From the NCBI RefSeq assembly GCF_024346675.1, contig NZ_AP024850.1, positions 2,480,001 to 2,544,000 on the forward strand: a DNA stretch of 64,000 nucleotides, written 5' to 3'. Below, in pieces: positions 35,217 to 44,026 of the stretch. This DNA is from Photobacterium sanguinicancri (GTDB lineage: Bacteria > Pseudomonadota > Gammaproteobacteria > Enterobacterales > Vibrionaceae). The notes beneath the pieces are model-generated. The model was not told where the DNA came from. It made no database searches and saw only the letters and a program-made list of their open reading frames with translations. The position numbers and the translations under genes were made by a program. Within the stretch, counting starts at the first letter, position 1; each line of letters starts with the position of its first letter.

Positions 35217-36737
35217 TCAGCGTTTAATCCACGCATCACTCCAATGTGAACCAACACCAGGTTCATAGTGATTAGCTGAAGGCGCATAAATACGACACCA
35301 GCCACTTGCGGGGAATGGCTTACATTCATAAATATTGCCATCTTTAGCGAGTACCTTAGTTCCTGCATCGTAACTACCAATACTCGATGGATACTCGTAA
35401 TCGTAGTCACCACCAGATGATGCTGGTTTAACCGTCACAGTGCGCTCTTCAACAGTTTGAACTGTACCTTTGGTATCTGTTGCTGTGATTTTTAGCTGGA
35501 AAGTACCGTCTGCTGTAACAGGAATAGTCAGGCTCAAAGTTGGTGCTTGGCCGCTAAGCTGCCCTTCTGCTTTTCCAACCTCTTGGTTGCTTTGGTTCAA
35601 CAGCTGCATTGAGATGCTGTAATCCCCTTCCGAACGTACCACAGCAGAAATATCCACGGTGTTGTTTGTATCTAGCTGATATTCAGCAGACAAACCTTCG
35701 ACCGAAATTGGTGGTGGAGGCAAAATACCGCCCTCACGTACATCTAAAGCATAGTTATAATTGCTGTTGGTCACGTACACTTGGTTTAGGTGCAAATCAG
35801 AAGATTCATAGACGATTTCATCATTGGCATTCTTAACGCCAATTTGAGCAAGGGTTGGATATTTAGTATTGATCTGCTGAGCTAATTCGTACGACCACAC
35901 GTTCAAGTCTGCGTTAGCACCCGTGATAGGTAATTTCTCAAATACGACTTCATTACCTTGTTCTGAGAAAATACGGAACCATACGGCGTCACCAGCATTA
36001 GCGACAACACCAGGTTTTACGTACGTGCCTTTACTTGACCACGTTGGCGTAGGCGTAGGCGCATCCCCGTCAAATTTAATGTCACTACAATTATAGAAAC
36101 CTTCGCCCGCAGGATCATCGCGCTGCCATCGTGTCACTAGTGTTGCATCCCCACTTCGGCCTGCTGGTAAAGTGACATCCATTTGATAATAGTTGGTTCC
36201 ATCAATGTTCACTTTTTCGATACTGCCAAACTCTTGGACTAGCTCAAGATCATCCCAAGCCAAGCGGCTATGCGCCGCATTATAATTAGTATTAGTGAGG
36301 TAAATTTGCCAATGACTTGGGTTATGCGGTGCTGTTGCTAAGTACTTAAGCGTAAACGTCTCACCCGCTTTCATCGGTGTACGTTGCCACTGCATCGAAG
36401 GAACACTCATTCCACTTTTTCTAGCGTCACCACCAGAGCAGATTAAACCATCTTTAACGCCGGCTTTTACAGCATCCATATTGTTGTAATCAGATACCAG
36501 TGTTGCAAACTCGTTTATTTGTACAAAAGGGTATGTACCTGATTCTTGAAACGCAGCGCGACATGCTTCATTAGCTATGGTCGAGCCATCTTGTGATCCC
36601 CAATGCCCACCTTGTTCACTACAAATAACCTGACGAGCTTTGGGATATGTCGCATAGCCATGCGCCTGTGCTAAAGACGGGATAACCGCAATAGCAGCAG
36701 TAGCTACGCCTATAGAGAAAGAAAACTGACTTTTCAT
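35217..36737 (-). CDS. gbpA: GlcNAc-binding protein A, chitin-active AA10 monooxygenase
   Basis: This secreted protein of 506 residues has signal peptide 1-25 (SLAQA) and mature N-terminal His26, which with H138 (ATAPHNPSHW) forms the copper histidine brace of the AA10 lytic polysaccharide monooxygenase domain (26-about 205). Two middle domains (about 215-420) match GbpA domains 2 and 3, which bind the bacterial surface, and a C-terminal CBM5/12-like chitin-binding module (about 450-506, rich in Trp/Tyr, ending HWSDAWIKR) follows. V. cholerae GbpA is 485 residues with the same order. It mediates attachment to chitin and mucin and is exported by type II secretion. A c-di-GMP riboswitch lies in its leader. 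Confidence 0.93.
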   Translation of the reverse strand: MKSQFSFSIGVATAAIAVIPSLAQAHGYATYPKARQVICSEQGGHWGSQDGSTIANEACRAAFQESGTYPFVQINEFATLVSDYNNMDAVKAGVKDGLICSGGDARKSGMSVPSMQWQRTPMKAGETFTLKYLATAPHNPSHWQIYLTNTNYNAAHSRLAWDDLELVQEFGSIEKVNIDGTNYYQMDVTLPAGRSGDATLVTRWQRDDPAGEGFYNCSDIKFDGDAPTPTPTWSSKGTYVKPGVVANAGDAVWFRIFSEQGNEVVFEKLPITGANADLNVWSYELAQQINTKYPTLAQIGVKNANDEIVYESSDLHLNQVYVTNSNYNYALDVREGGILPPPPISVEGLSAEYQLDTNNTVDISAVVRSEGDYSISMQLLNQSNQEVGKAEGQLSGQAPTLSLTIPVTADGTFQLKITATDTKGTVQTVEERTVTVKPASSGGDYDYEYPSSIGSYDAGTKVLAKDGNIYECKPFPASGWCRIYAPSANHYEPGVGSHWSDAWIKR

Positions 36738-36743
36738 GTAATA

Positions 36744-36773
36744 GCTTCCGTATTCATTATTATAAAAGGAAGC
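36744..36773 (-). promoter_or_regulatory. Hairpin covering the gbpA Shine-Dalgarno
   Basis: In the mRNA, GCTTCC (36773-36768) pairs with GGAAGC (36749-36744), across an 18-base loop. GGAAG is the only Shine-Dalgarno-like sequence before the ATG at 36737, so this hairpin would block translation initiation and is a likely expression platform for the upstream riboswitch. Confidence 0.55.
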
Positions 36774-36842
36774 CAGCTAATTACCGGATGGTATCGTGCT
36801 GTATATACGTTACACGTAAAACAGCAGAATCATCCAAATTCA

Positions 36843-36930
36843 GATAACCCCGCTACCCTAGCTTTACAATAAAACCGTAGGCCGGAAGTTTTGCGCCAGC
36901 CCCTTTCAGAGCTTTTGCCTTTAGCTGACT
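36843..36930 (-). promoter_or_regulatory. Cyclic di-GMP-I (GEMM-I) riboswitch
   Basis: Read on the minus strand, the leader contains GGCAAA, a 16-base P2 hairpin with a GAAA loop (AGCTCTGAAAGGGGCT), then GGCGCAAA, TTCCGGCCTACGG and the 3' element GGGTAGCGGGGTTATC. These align segment by segment with the Vc2 GEMM-I aptamer, including the tetraloop and receptor and the GGTAGC-GGGG closing region. V. cholerae gbpA is known to carry the Vc1 riboswitch of this class, so position and class agree. Confidence 0.88.
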
Positions 36931-36936
36931 CCTCCT

Positions 36937-36965
36937 ATGAAAATTCAGTATGGAAAATAAGGCAA
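36937..36965 (-). promoter_or_regulatory. Possible gbpA promoter
   Basis: On the minus strand TTGCCT (36965-36960) and TTTCAT (36942-36937) are separated by 17 bases. Transcription would begin near 36930, at the 5' edge of the riboswitch. The -10 match is weak. Confidence 0.35.
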
Positions 36966-37277
36966 AAATGACGTGCTAGATGTGGAATGCTTATCTCAAA
37001 ATACCATGCACAGAAGCACTTATTCGCTACAATAAGTATGATGTACATACAGGGTTAATTCTTTAAAATCAGAATGATGAAAACCGCGTTAATCTCTATG
37101 AATATTGACGGCCAATGGCGGCACCTTGTCTGTCATTTTTCACCTTTGGTCAGTTCAACACTCAACAAAGTCTTTAAATATTTACATGCATAAATAGTCG
37201 AGCATCTTTCACGCAGAGAACGATAACATTTACTTTCTCTTTCTTTATAAACCTAACGTTTACCCAGCTCTTAATAC

Positions 37278-37327
37278 TGCCACTCATGCCTAAATAGTGC
37301 CGTTCATGCCCATAAACTGCCGCTCAT
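37278..37327 (+). promoter_or_regulatory. Triple direct-repeat LytTR operator upstream of yhjX-like gene
   Basis: TGCCACTCAT (37278-37287), TGCCGTTCAT (37298-37307) and TGCCGCTCAT (37318-37327) recur at an exact 20-bp period. E. coli YpdB binds a pair of GGCATTTCAT-type repeats about two turns apart at yhjX; this array has the same logic next to the homologous genes. A TATAGT (37330-37335) and a TTGACA (37337-37342) follow. Confidence 0.75.
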
Positions 37328-37422
37328 TTTATAGTTTTGACAAGCTATTGGCGTCATCGACGGTTAGGCGTATTACTACATCCAATGCGATTTTGACTAT
37401 GAACGATTTTGGAGAATGCGGC

Positions 37423-38649
37423 ATGCAATCATCAACAAAGCAACCTAGCCGTCTGTGGACGCTGTTGGGCACTATTATTACCCAATTTGCACTTGGCTCT
37501 GTCTATACATGGAGCCTGTTTAATGCGCCTCTTGCGAGCAAACTGGATACCCCCGTCAGCCAAGTAGCTTTTTCATTTGGTATTTTAAGCCTGTCCTTAG
37601 CCGTCGCTTCATCACTATCAGGTAAGCTGCAAGAGCGTTTCGGGGTACGTAAAGTTACTATCAGTGCGGGTATTATGCTGGGGCTTAGCCTAATCATTAC
37701 TTCCTATGCGCCGAACCTAATCGTGTTGTATGTAGTCGCGGGGTTCTTGGTCGGGTTTGCCGATGGTACGGGTTATTTGATGACGCTATCAAACTGCGTG
37801 AAGTTTTTCCCTGAACGTAAAGGTGTTGCATCAGCATGTGCTATCGGCGCTTATGGTTTAGGTAGCTTAGGCTTCAAATACATTAACATGTACTTCTTAA
37901 CCCATTCAGGTGTCGAAATGACATTTAGCGTGTGGGGCATCATTGCAATGTGTTGTGTGGTAGTTGGCGGTATGATGATGCGTGACGCGCCGATCCATCA
38001 AGAAGCAAGTAAAACTGAAGCGCAAACCAAGATGGCAGCGCCAATCTCAGAAGACTTCACGCTTGCAGAGGCATTCAGAACACCACAATTTTGGATTCTG
38101 TCTCTTATCTTCTTAACGGTTTGTATGTCTGGTCTTTACGTTATTGGCGTAGCAAAAGACATTGGCGAAAACTTTGTTCACCTTAATTCAGCAGCCGCTG
38201 CAACTTCTGTTGCTATTATCGCAGTGTGTAACCTGTCTGGTCGTTTGGTTCTTGGCGTGTTGTCAGATAAAATAGCGCGTATTCGTGTTATCAGCATTGC
38301 GCTGGTTATTTGCTTGGTCGGTGTTGTGTGCTTACGTTTAGTCACACTAGAACAATCAAGTTTTTACTTGGCGATTGCCTGCATTGCCTTTAGTTTTGGT
38401 GGCACAATTACTGTGTACCCATCTTTGGTTAGTGACTTTTTTGGCTTAAATAACCTAACCAAAAATTATGGTTTCATTTATTTAGGCTTTGGTATTGGTA
38501 GCTTTTTCGGCTCAGTCATTGCGGCTTTCTTTGGTGGTTTTACAGCAACTTTCTCAGTGATGCTAGCATTGGTGGTCATTTCTATCGTGTTCTCACTCAC
38601 CGTTAAATTACCGAACAAGACACAACCTCTTCAGCCTGTGATGTGTTAA
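37423..38649 (+). CDS. yhjX: MFS transporter, YhjX-like (OFA family)
   Basis: This 408-residue major facilitator has twelve helices and the oxalate/formate-antiporter-type N-terminus (LLGTIITQFALGSVYTWSLFNAPL). In E. coli YhjX is the target of the pyruvate-responsive YpdA/YpdB system; here the homologous pair lies immediately downstream. The start at 37423 has GGAG eight bases upstream; an in-frame codon at 37297 falls inside the operator and is rejected. Pyruvate or a related carboxylate is the likely substrate, but this is inferred from regulation only. Confidence 0.85.
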   Translation: MQSSTKQPSRLWTLLGTIITQFALGSVYTWSLFNAPLASKLDTPVSQVAFSFGILSLSLAVASSLSGKLQERFGVRKVTISAGIMLGLSLIITSYAPNLIVLYVVAGFLVGFADGTGYLMTLSNCVKFFPERKGVASACAIGAYGLGSLGFKYINMYFLTHSGVEMTFSVWGIIAMCCVVVGGMMMRDAPIHQEASKTEAQTKMAAPISEDFTLAEAFRTPQFWILSLIFLTVCMSGLYVIGVAKDIGENFVHLNSAAAATSVAIIAVCNLSGRLVLGVLSDKIARIRVISIALVICLVGVVCLRLVTLEQSSFYLAIACIAFSFGGTITVYPSLVSDFFGLNNLTKNYGFIYLGFGIGSFFGSVIAAFFGGFTATFSVMLALVVISIVFSLTVKLPNKTQPLQPVMC

Positions 38650-38676
38650 CCACAACTGATTATTAATTTTGCTATC

Positions 38677-38706
38677 AAGCCCTTATGTTCACTCTAAGGG
38701 CTTTTT
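38677..38706 (+). terminator. Terminator between yhjX and ypdA
   Basis: AAGCCCTTA (38677-38685) pairs with TAAGGGCTT (38695-38703), followed by T5. Only 21 bases remain before the ypdA start, so the kinase gene depends on read-through or on a promoter upstream of this hairpin. Confidence 0.8.
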
Positions 38707-38727
38707 CCGTTAAAGGGAGTATCTCGC

Positions 38728-40422
38728 TTGTTCCTTGAACATTTACAGATGTTATTCAATGTGTTGGAACGCGCGGCATTCATGCTGTCAGCATTGTTCT
38801 TATTAACACAAGCACGCGTATTCAAAGACATCATGCATAAAGATGAATCAGAGCGGAAGCCGACTGAACTCATCTTTGTCTCTCTTTTATTCATCTTTTT
38901 CGCGATTTTCAGTACCTATACCGGAGTGAATGTAGAAGGCTCTTTGGTCAATGTCCGTATTATCTCAATCATTTCAGGCGGTATTATCTTCGGTCCTTGG
39001 GTCGGTTTACCCGCAGGGATAATTTCAGGTATTCACCGCTTTCTAATCGACATTGATGGTCCAACATCCATACCTTGCTTAATTACCAGTACCTTCGCTG
39101 GGATCTGTGGCACCTTGATATACCATTTTGGTAATAAAAAACATTACATCTGCTGGGGTATTGCGGCTGGGATGTTTTGTGAAGTATTAACCATGGCATT
39201 GATATACCTGCTGGCCGATGACAAAAATTTGGCTGCCAGTATTGTTCAAAATATTGGTTTACCTATGGTGCTCGGTTCTGCAAGCATAGGCTTGATCATT
39301 AAACGTATCCAAGATGTTCACAACGAACGTGACCGCTTTGCCGCGCAACAAGCAAAACGATCGTTAGATATCGCTAACCAAACGCTGCCTTTATTTAAGA
39401 AAAATCATTCTGATAGTTTGGCCCAGATCTGTGACATTATTCGCCGAGAAACTCAAGCCGATGCTGTCTTTATCACTGACCGTGAATTCATCTCAGCCTA
39501 TGCCAATGGCATAACGCTTGGCCATTATAACGACCACCAAACCGCCTGTGGTCCATTGGTCAAAAAAGTATTAGCCCAAAAGACCTCTGTTGTTGCTAAT
39601 AATTATGAGTACGAGGATTACCGCTCCGCATTGATTATCCCGCTTCAAGAGGGCGATCATATTACAGGCACGCTGAAAATATGTTTTCGCAAGAAGAACC
39701 AAATATCACAACCGCTGATCGAAATGGCTCAGGGTTTATCAGTATTGATATCAACCCAAATAGAAGCATCAAGTGCAGAGCAAACCAGAACAATGCTACA
39801 GAAAGCTGAATTCTCTGCATTACAAAGTAAGATTAATCCACACTTCTTATTTAATGCACTGAATGCTATCTCGACCTTAATTCGGATTCAGCCCGATAAG
39901 GCACGTTCATTGATCGCCAATTTAGCCGACTTCCTGCGTTATAACTTGGAGCGAGACGAAGACTTTATTGATGTGCATTCAGAATTGCAGCAAGTTCGAG
40001 ATTATACGGCAATTGAATTAGCGCGTTTTGGTAACAAGCTCACGGTTGATTTTGATATTGATCCTGTTCATATTCAGATCCCTTGCTTGCTTATCCAGCC
40101 TTTGGTTGAAAATGCTATTCAACATGGTATCCAACCTTTCAGTCGCCCTGGGCATGTCTTTATAAAAGTTAAGCAGCAAAGCGATCATGTTTTGATCAGT
40201 GTTAAAGATACTGGCGCTGGGATCCCACAAACTGTTATTGATAAACTTCATAGTGGCGCTATGGAAAAGAACAAGATCGGTTTAATCAATGTGCATCAAC
40301 GCGTCAAGCTCATTTATGGTCATGGGCTCGACATCCATAATTTAAAAGATGGGGTTGAAGTTTCTTTTAAGGTTTTGGATCGTCAAACAGAGGCAATATA
40401 TGTTGAAAGCGGTAATTGTTGA
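38728..40422 (+). CDS. ypdA: LytS-type sensor histidine kinase YpdA (PyrS)
   Basis: This 564-residue membrane kinase has six N-terminal helices of the 5TM-LYT type (VEGSLVNVRIISIISGGIIFGPWVG), a GAF domain (about 205-350) and a His-kinase domain with the phosphorylation motif SKINPHFLFNALNAIS and the ATPase motif DTGAGIP. The sequence follows E. coli YpdA, the pyruvate sensor, nearly motif for motif. The start is a TTG at 38728, chosen because AAGGGAG lies ten bases upstream and the resulting N-terminus fits the family. It overlaps ypdB by 23 bases. Confidence 0.9.
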   Translation: MFLEHLQMLFNVLERAAFMLSALFLLTQARVFKDIMHKDESERKPTELIFVSLLFIFFAIFSTYTGVNVEGSLVNVRIISIISGGIIFGPWVGLPAGIISGIHRFLIDIDGPTSIPCLITSTFAGICGTLIYHFGNKKHYICWGIAAGMFCEVLTMALIYLLADDKNLAASIVQNIGLPMVLGSASIGLIIKRIQDVHNERDRFAAQQAKRSLDIANQTLPLFKKNHSDSLAQICDIIRRETQADAVFITDREFISAYANGITLGHYNDHQTACGPLVKKVLAQKTSVVANNYEYEDYRSALIIPLQEGDHITGTLKICFRKKNQISQPLIEMAQGLSVLISTQIEASSAEQTRTMLQKAEFSALQSKINPHFLFNALNAISTLIRIQPDKARSLIANLADFLRYNLERDEDFIDVHSELQQVRDYTAIELARFGNKLTVDFDIDPVHIQIPCLLIQPLVENAIQHGIQPFSRPGHVFIKVKQQSDHVLISVKDTGAGIPQTVIDKLHSGAMEKNKIGLINVHQRVKLIYGHGLDIHNLKDGVEVSFKVLDRQTEAIYVESGNC

Positions 40423-41131
40423 GGATGAGTATTTAGCTCAAGAAGAGCTAAAATACCTTATATCTCAATACAGTAATATCGATGTCGTGGCAGTCTTTGA
40501 CGATGGCTTAAATGCGTTTAAGTACCTGCAAGGCCATACTGTTGATGTGCTGTTCCTAGACATTAATGTACCTTCTATTGACGGTATGATGCTGGCTAAA
40601 AACCTGCACAATACACAAAGCGCCCCAAAGATGGTATTTACCACCGCGTATAAAGAGCATGCTTTGGATGCCTTTGACATAGAAGCCATTGATTATTTAT
40701 TAAAGCCACTTAACGTTGAGCGTGTCCAGCGCGTACTCGAAAAGCTTGAGCAACAGTCAGTGGTTCACAACCAATCTGAATCTATTCTGGCAAATACGCC
40801 AACATCAACGCTGCCGCTTCAACAACAGAACCGTATTTGCATCATTGATATTAAAGATATTCATTACGCAGTCGCAAAAGAAAAAATCACTGAAGTCTAT
40901 ACACAAGACAGTCAGTATATCGCCCCCTACACCATCAGTGAGCTGATGGTGCGATTACCTGAACAGGCTTTTTTCCGTTGTCACCGTTCTTACTGCATAA
41001 ATCTAAACAAAATTACGCAAATCACTCCAGGAATGAACAGCACCTATGTCGTTAATGTGCAGCACAGTAGTACTGACATTCCCGTTAGCCGAAATAATAT
41101 TAAACTGTTTAGAACCAAAATGAAGTTATGA
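40400..41131 (+). CDS. ypdB: LytTR response regulator YpdB (PyrR)
   Basis: This protein of 243 residues has an N-terminal receiver (D9/D10 EDE, phospho-acceptor in VDVLFLDINVPS, K in LLKPL) and a C-terminal LytTR DNA-binding domain (about 140-243, with FFRCHRSYCINLNKI). E. coli YpdB has 244 residues. The ATG at 40400 has AGAGG six bases upstream and lies inside the 3' end of ypdA, giving translational coupling. The predicted binding site is the triple repeat at 37278-37327. Confidence 0.92.
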   Translation: MLKAVIVEDEYLAQEELKYLISQYSNIDVVAVFDDGLNAFKYLQGHTVDVLFLDINVPSIDGMMLAKNLHNTQSAPKMVFTTAYKEHALDAFDIEAIDYLLKPLNVERVQRVLEKLEQQSVVHNQSESILANTPTSTLPLQQQNRICIIDIKDIHYAVAKEKITEVYTQDSQYIAPYTISELMVRLPEQAFFRCHRSYCINLNKITQITPGMNSTYVVNVQHSSTDIPVSRNNIKLFRTKMKL

Positions 41132-41153
41132 TTTAAATAGCTACAAACAAATA

Positions 41154-41178
41154 AGGCATAAACCATAAGTTTATGCCT
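41154..41178. terminator. Hairpin between convergent ypdB and C25 peptidase genes
   Basis: AGGCATAAA (41154-41162) pairs with TTTATGCCT (41170-41178); the minus-strand side is followed by T-rich sequence, so it probably ends the peptidase transcript and may also end ypdAB. Confidence 0.65.
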
Positions 41179-41203
41179 CACTCCAACCAGAATTAATGCC
41201 TGA

Positions 41204-43714
41204 TCATTTACTTTCCCAATCAATATTATGGGTATATTTCACCTTTTCTCTTAGTACGCTAATGCCAGTCATCATCAATAGAAATAACATGTTGATAGCG
41301 CCACCCGCTTCTTCCTTATTAGTTTGAAGAGTCGGCGTTTGCTGCGGTTGCGGTTTCACCGGCACTGACGACGGTGGCTTTGGTTGCACCGGCAGCTGAG
41401 GCTTTGGCTTCTCTTTCACAATCACAACTTCTTCATAAGGAATGCCATTGTGTTCTGTTACCGTTACAGTAAATGACTCTTTAGCTGTAAAGTTAAATGT
41501 CACCCGGCCCGAATTATCCGTTTTGCCAACTAATGCACGACCATCTTTAAAAACCAAAGCAACACGAGCATTTTCAGTCACGGCTGAGCGCGTGCGAACT
41601 GACACTTCAAACGGTTCTGATGAGCCTACTTCTAAAGATGGCGAATGAAAAGCATAAAGCGGCTGAGGCACTGATGTTCTGAGTTCCAAATCAGGATCAC
41701 CAAACCAATTGAACAAGCGTGCGGTCAATTTAGCTGTTCTGTCTTGGACTGAGTACCCTGAAAAAACTTGTTGCTTCGCGCGATTTAACGCTTCTGCCGG
41801 TTTCCAAGTGTTAGCATAGATATTCGATGACCACGTTTGATCATAATCATCCCAAAAAGCATCCATCACACCGACATGGAAAAGATCGTTATACCCTGAG
41901 TAACTGACACGAGCAGCACCAGTAAAACCAACGGCACCACCATTAGTGTTCCGCATCCAAGACTCAGCAAATGAATCAATACCATCAAACCAACCCGTTG
42001 CACAGTTCAAACTAAAAACTACAGGGTAAACTTGATTGTTAGCCAAACCATTCACTTCACGATCAGTAAAATGAGGGTCTGCCCAGCCAGATCCGCTTCC
42101 GTAACCATGATCACGGTGAAACACTAAACCAACACCTTGATTGATCGCACGGGAAATATCATTTCGATCACCCTCACCTTGATTCTTCCATGCCTGCGAA
42201 ACAAATTCTGGCGGTGTTAATCGTGATCGCCCATAGTTCCAACCACCATATTTAAGTGCTTCTGTTGTTGAACTGTCCCACTGTAAAGCAGTATGAATGT
42301 GGAAACCTTTATTGAAAGGATCACCAGGCTGGCTATAAAAATCAAAATCAGGGCCTAAAAAATCAGCAATACGATTCAAATCTTCCATGAACATACGATC
42401 AGCAACAAGGTGCTCACCTTTATGATCCTGAAATTGCCCAGCAAGCAAAACATGGTTATAACGATCGCTGATTTCTGGTTTTTTTTCATATTTCAGCGTG
42501 CGCTCAACCATATGGGTAATTTGTTCAGCCGTATCACCCGGAAGGCGACCAAGGCTTAAGTCAGCAAACTCATCATTACCATCCACCAAAGTGTAAGTAT
42601 AATCTGTTACCCATGTATGATCTTTACCATGAAAAGGATGACCCTTAATTTCCCAACCAGACACATCCTCATGATCACCAACCAACAAAACATAACTTGT
42701 CATCGTACCTTTCAGATATGAGTTGCGAATATAGTCTTTAATTTCTTGCTGGGTATTACCCGTTTCAGCGGTGGATGCAATATAAACCTGATAACCTTTT
42801 TTACGTTTCCATTCTGCCAATGGTTTGATTGCATCAATGAAAGCCGGTGGAGAAATAATCAGATAATCTGCTTTCTCCGCCGCCGTTAATACAGGCGCTG
42901 TTGTGGGAAGACTAGAGACAGGATCGCTTTGTACTACATCACTGCTGTCAATCAACAATTCATTGGACAGTGACGCCTTAACATCAGTTTTTAAGCTCTC
43001 AATCATTGGATCTAAGCGCTGTTGAGAGTCAATGTTTTGAAAGTTACCGTGAAAACCTAATTTAAAACGCACACTCGTTGCAAAACGAACTGTCTTCTCT
43101 TTCGGATTATAATCGATTGGTTGATATTCAAGATTAACGTAGCGCTTATTACGCACAATTAAAGTATTCACAATTTGAATTGGCGAATATTGATTTTCAA
43201 TTAACTTATTGTAAGTATCAATATCTTTCACAAAAGGAAGGCTTTCATCTGGACGATCACCATTCTCAAGAACGACATCAGGGAAAGGGAGCTGCGTTGG
43301 ATCAACGATAACATTTTTATAAATTTTGGACCATTTAACGTCTTCGATTATAAGATTAATTTCAGCGCCATATGGTAATGAAACCATTTTAGAGTAGCTT
43401 TCAATATTCGGTGCGCCAGGAAATTTAGCACCGCCACTGTTTGGCAGCATAATACGATCGTACGTTACACCATCTGCTAACGTTGCCTTCGCAAAAGTGA
43501 GTGAATTAATACTGGCTTCCAGTATTATTTCCTGATCGTTTTTTTGAAGCTCGTTAAAGTTATCTGAGTAACTTAGTTCAGGATCAGTTGTCACATTATC
43601 ATTAAATACAACAACTTTTTTCGCAAACAAAGTACTATCGACATGCTCTGACACGGCGGCGTTAGCATTGACCACCGAGAAGCCGAGAATGGCCAAGCTT
43701 ACTGCTAATTTCAT
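41204..43714 (-). CDS. Secreted C25 (gingipain-fold) cysteine peptidase with C-terminal anchor
   Basis: This exported protein of 836 residues has a signal peptide (about 1-19), a C25-type propeptide region (about 25-250) and a caspase-like peptidase domain (about 280-610) with H536 in HRDHGYGS and C571 in SLNCATG as the catalytic pair. An Ig-like domain follows, then a Pro/Lys/Gln linker and EAGG-AINMLFLLMMTGISVL plus basic residues, resembling a GlyGly-CTERM sorting tail. The tail has ten extra residues after the basic cluster, which is unusual. AAGGA precedes the ATG. Cleavage specificity is unknown. Confidence 0.8.
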   Translation of the reverse strand: MKLAVSLAILGFSVVNANAAVSEHVDSTLFAKKVVVFNDNVTTDPELSYSDNFNELQKNDQEIILEASINSLTFAKATLADGVTYDRIMLPNSGGAKFPGAPNIESYSKMVSLPYGAEINLIIEDVKWSKIYKNVIVDPTQLPFPDVVLENGDRPDESLPFVKDIDTYNKLIENQYSPIQIVNTLIVRNKRYVNLEYQPIDYNPKEKTVRFATSVRFKLGFHGNFQNIDSQQRLDPMIESLKTDVKASLSNELLIDSSDVVQSDPVSSLPTTAPVLTAAEKADYLIISPPAFIDAIKPLAEWKRKKGYQVYIASTAETGNTQQEIKDYIRNSYLKGTMTSYVLLVGDHEDVSGWEIKGHPFHGKDHTWVTDYTYTLVDGNDEFADLSLGRLPGDTAEQITHMVERTLKYEKKPEISDRYNHVLLAGQFQDHKGEHLVADRMFMEDLNRIADFLGPDFDFYSQPGDPFNKGFHIHTALQWDSSTTEALKYGGWNYGRSRLTPPEFVSQAWKNQGEGDRNDISRAINQGVGLVFHRDHGYGSGSGWADPHFTDREVNGLANNQVYPVVFSLNCATGWFDGIDSFAESWMRNTNGGAVGFTGAARVSYSGYNDLFHVGVMDAFWDDYDQTWSSNIYANTWKPAEALNRAKQQVFSGYSVQDRTAKLTARLFNWFGDPDLELRTSVPQPLYAFHSPSLEVGSSEPFEVSVRTRSAVTENARVALVFKDGRALVGKTDNSGRVTFNFTAKESFTVTVTEHNGIPYEEVVIVKEKPKPQLPVQPKPPSSVPVKPQPQQTPTLQTNKEEAGGAINMLFLLMMTGISVLREKVKYTHNIDWESK

Positions 43715-43766
43715 CTTCAGTCCTTAAAAATAATGACAGATATATAGAAGTGATATAAGGCATGCC

Positions 43767-43885
43767 TGTTATAAACTAGACAAGTTAATAGACTATTAAT
43801 ATTATTTATAACAACAGAAATTAACTTATATCAGTAACCGTCACCTAATTAAGATAACTTACAACCTATAATAAACTGTTATAAA
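43767..43885. repeat. Three copies of TGTTATAAA upstream of the C25 peptidase
   Basis: TGTTATAAA occurs at 43767-43775 and 43877-43885 and inverted at 43805-43813. All lie within 175 bases of the peptidase start in the 434-base gap 43715-44148, which is very A+T-rich. They could be regulator sites or chance in biased sequence. Confidence 0.3.
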
Positions 43886-43974
43886 CCAATAGAGTTAAAT
43901 ACTACTTCCCTTAATACCACTTCAAAGATTTTTTAATTTCACAGTATGAAAATAATATTTCAATATAACAAACC

Positions 43975-44026
43975 AAACAAAAAAAATTAAATAACATCTC
44001 CTTATTCCAACATAAGGAGATGTTAT
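43975..44026 (-). terminator. Second minus-strand terminator beyond the tRNA genes
   Basis: ATAACATCTCCTTAT (43991-44005) and ATAAGGAGATGTTAT (44012-44026) form a perfect 15-bp stem with a six-base loop; an eight-T run follows on the minus strand. The tRNA operon already ends at 44112-44139, so this one may end a separate short transcript. Confidence 0.75.
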
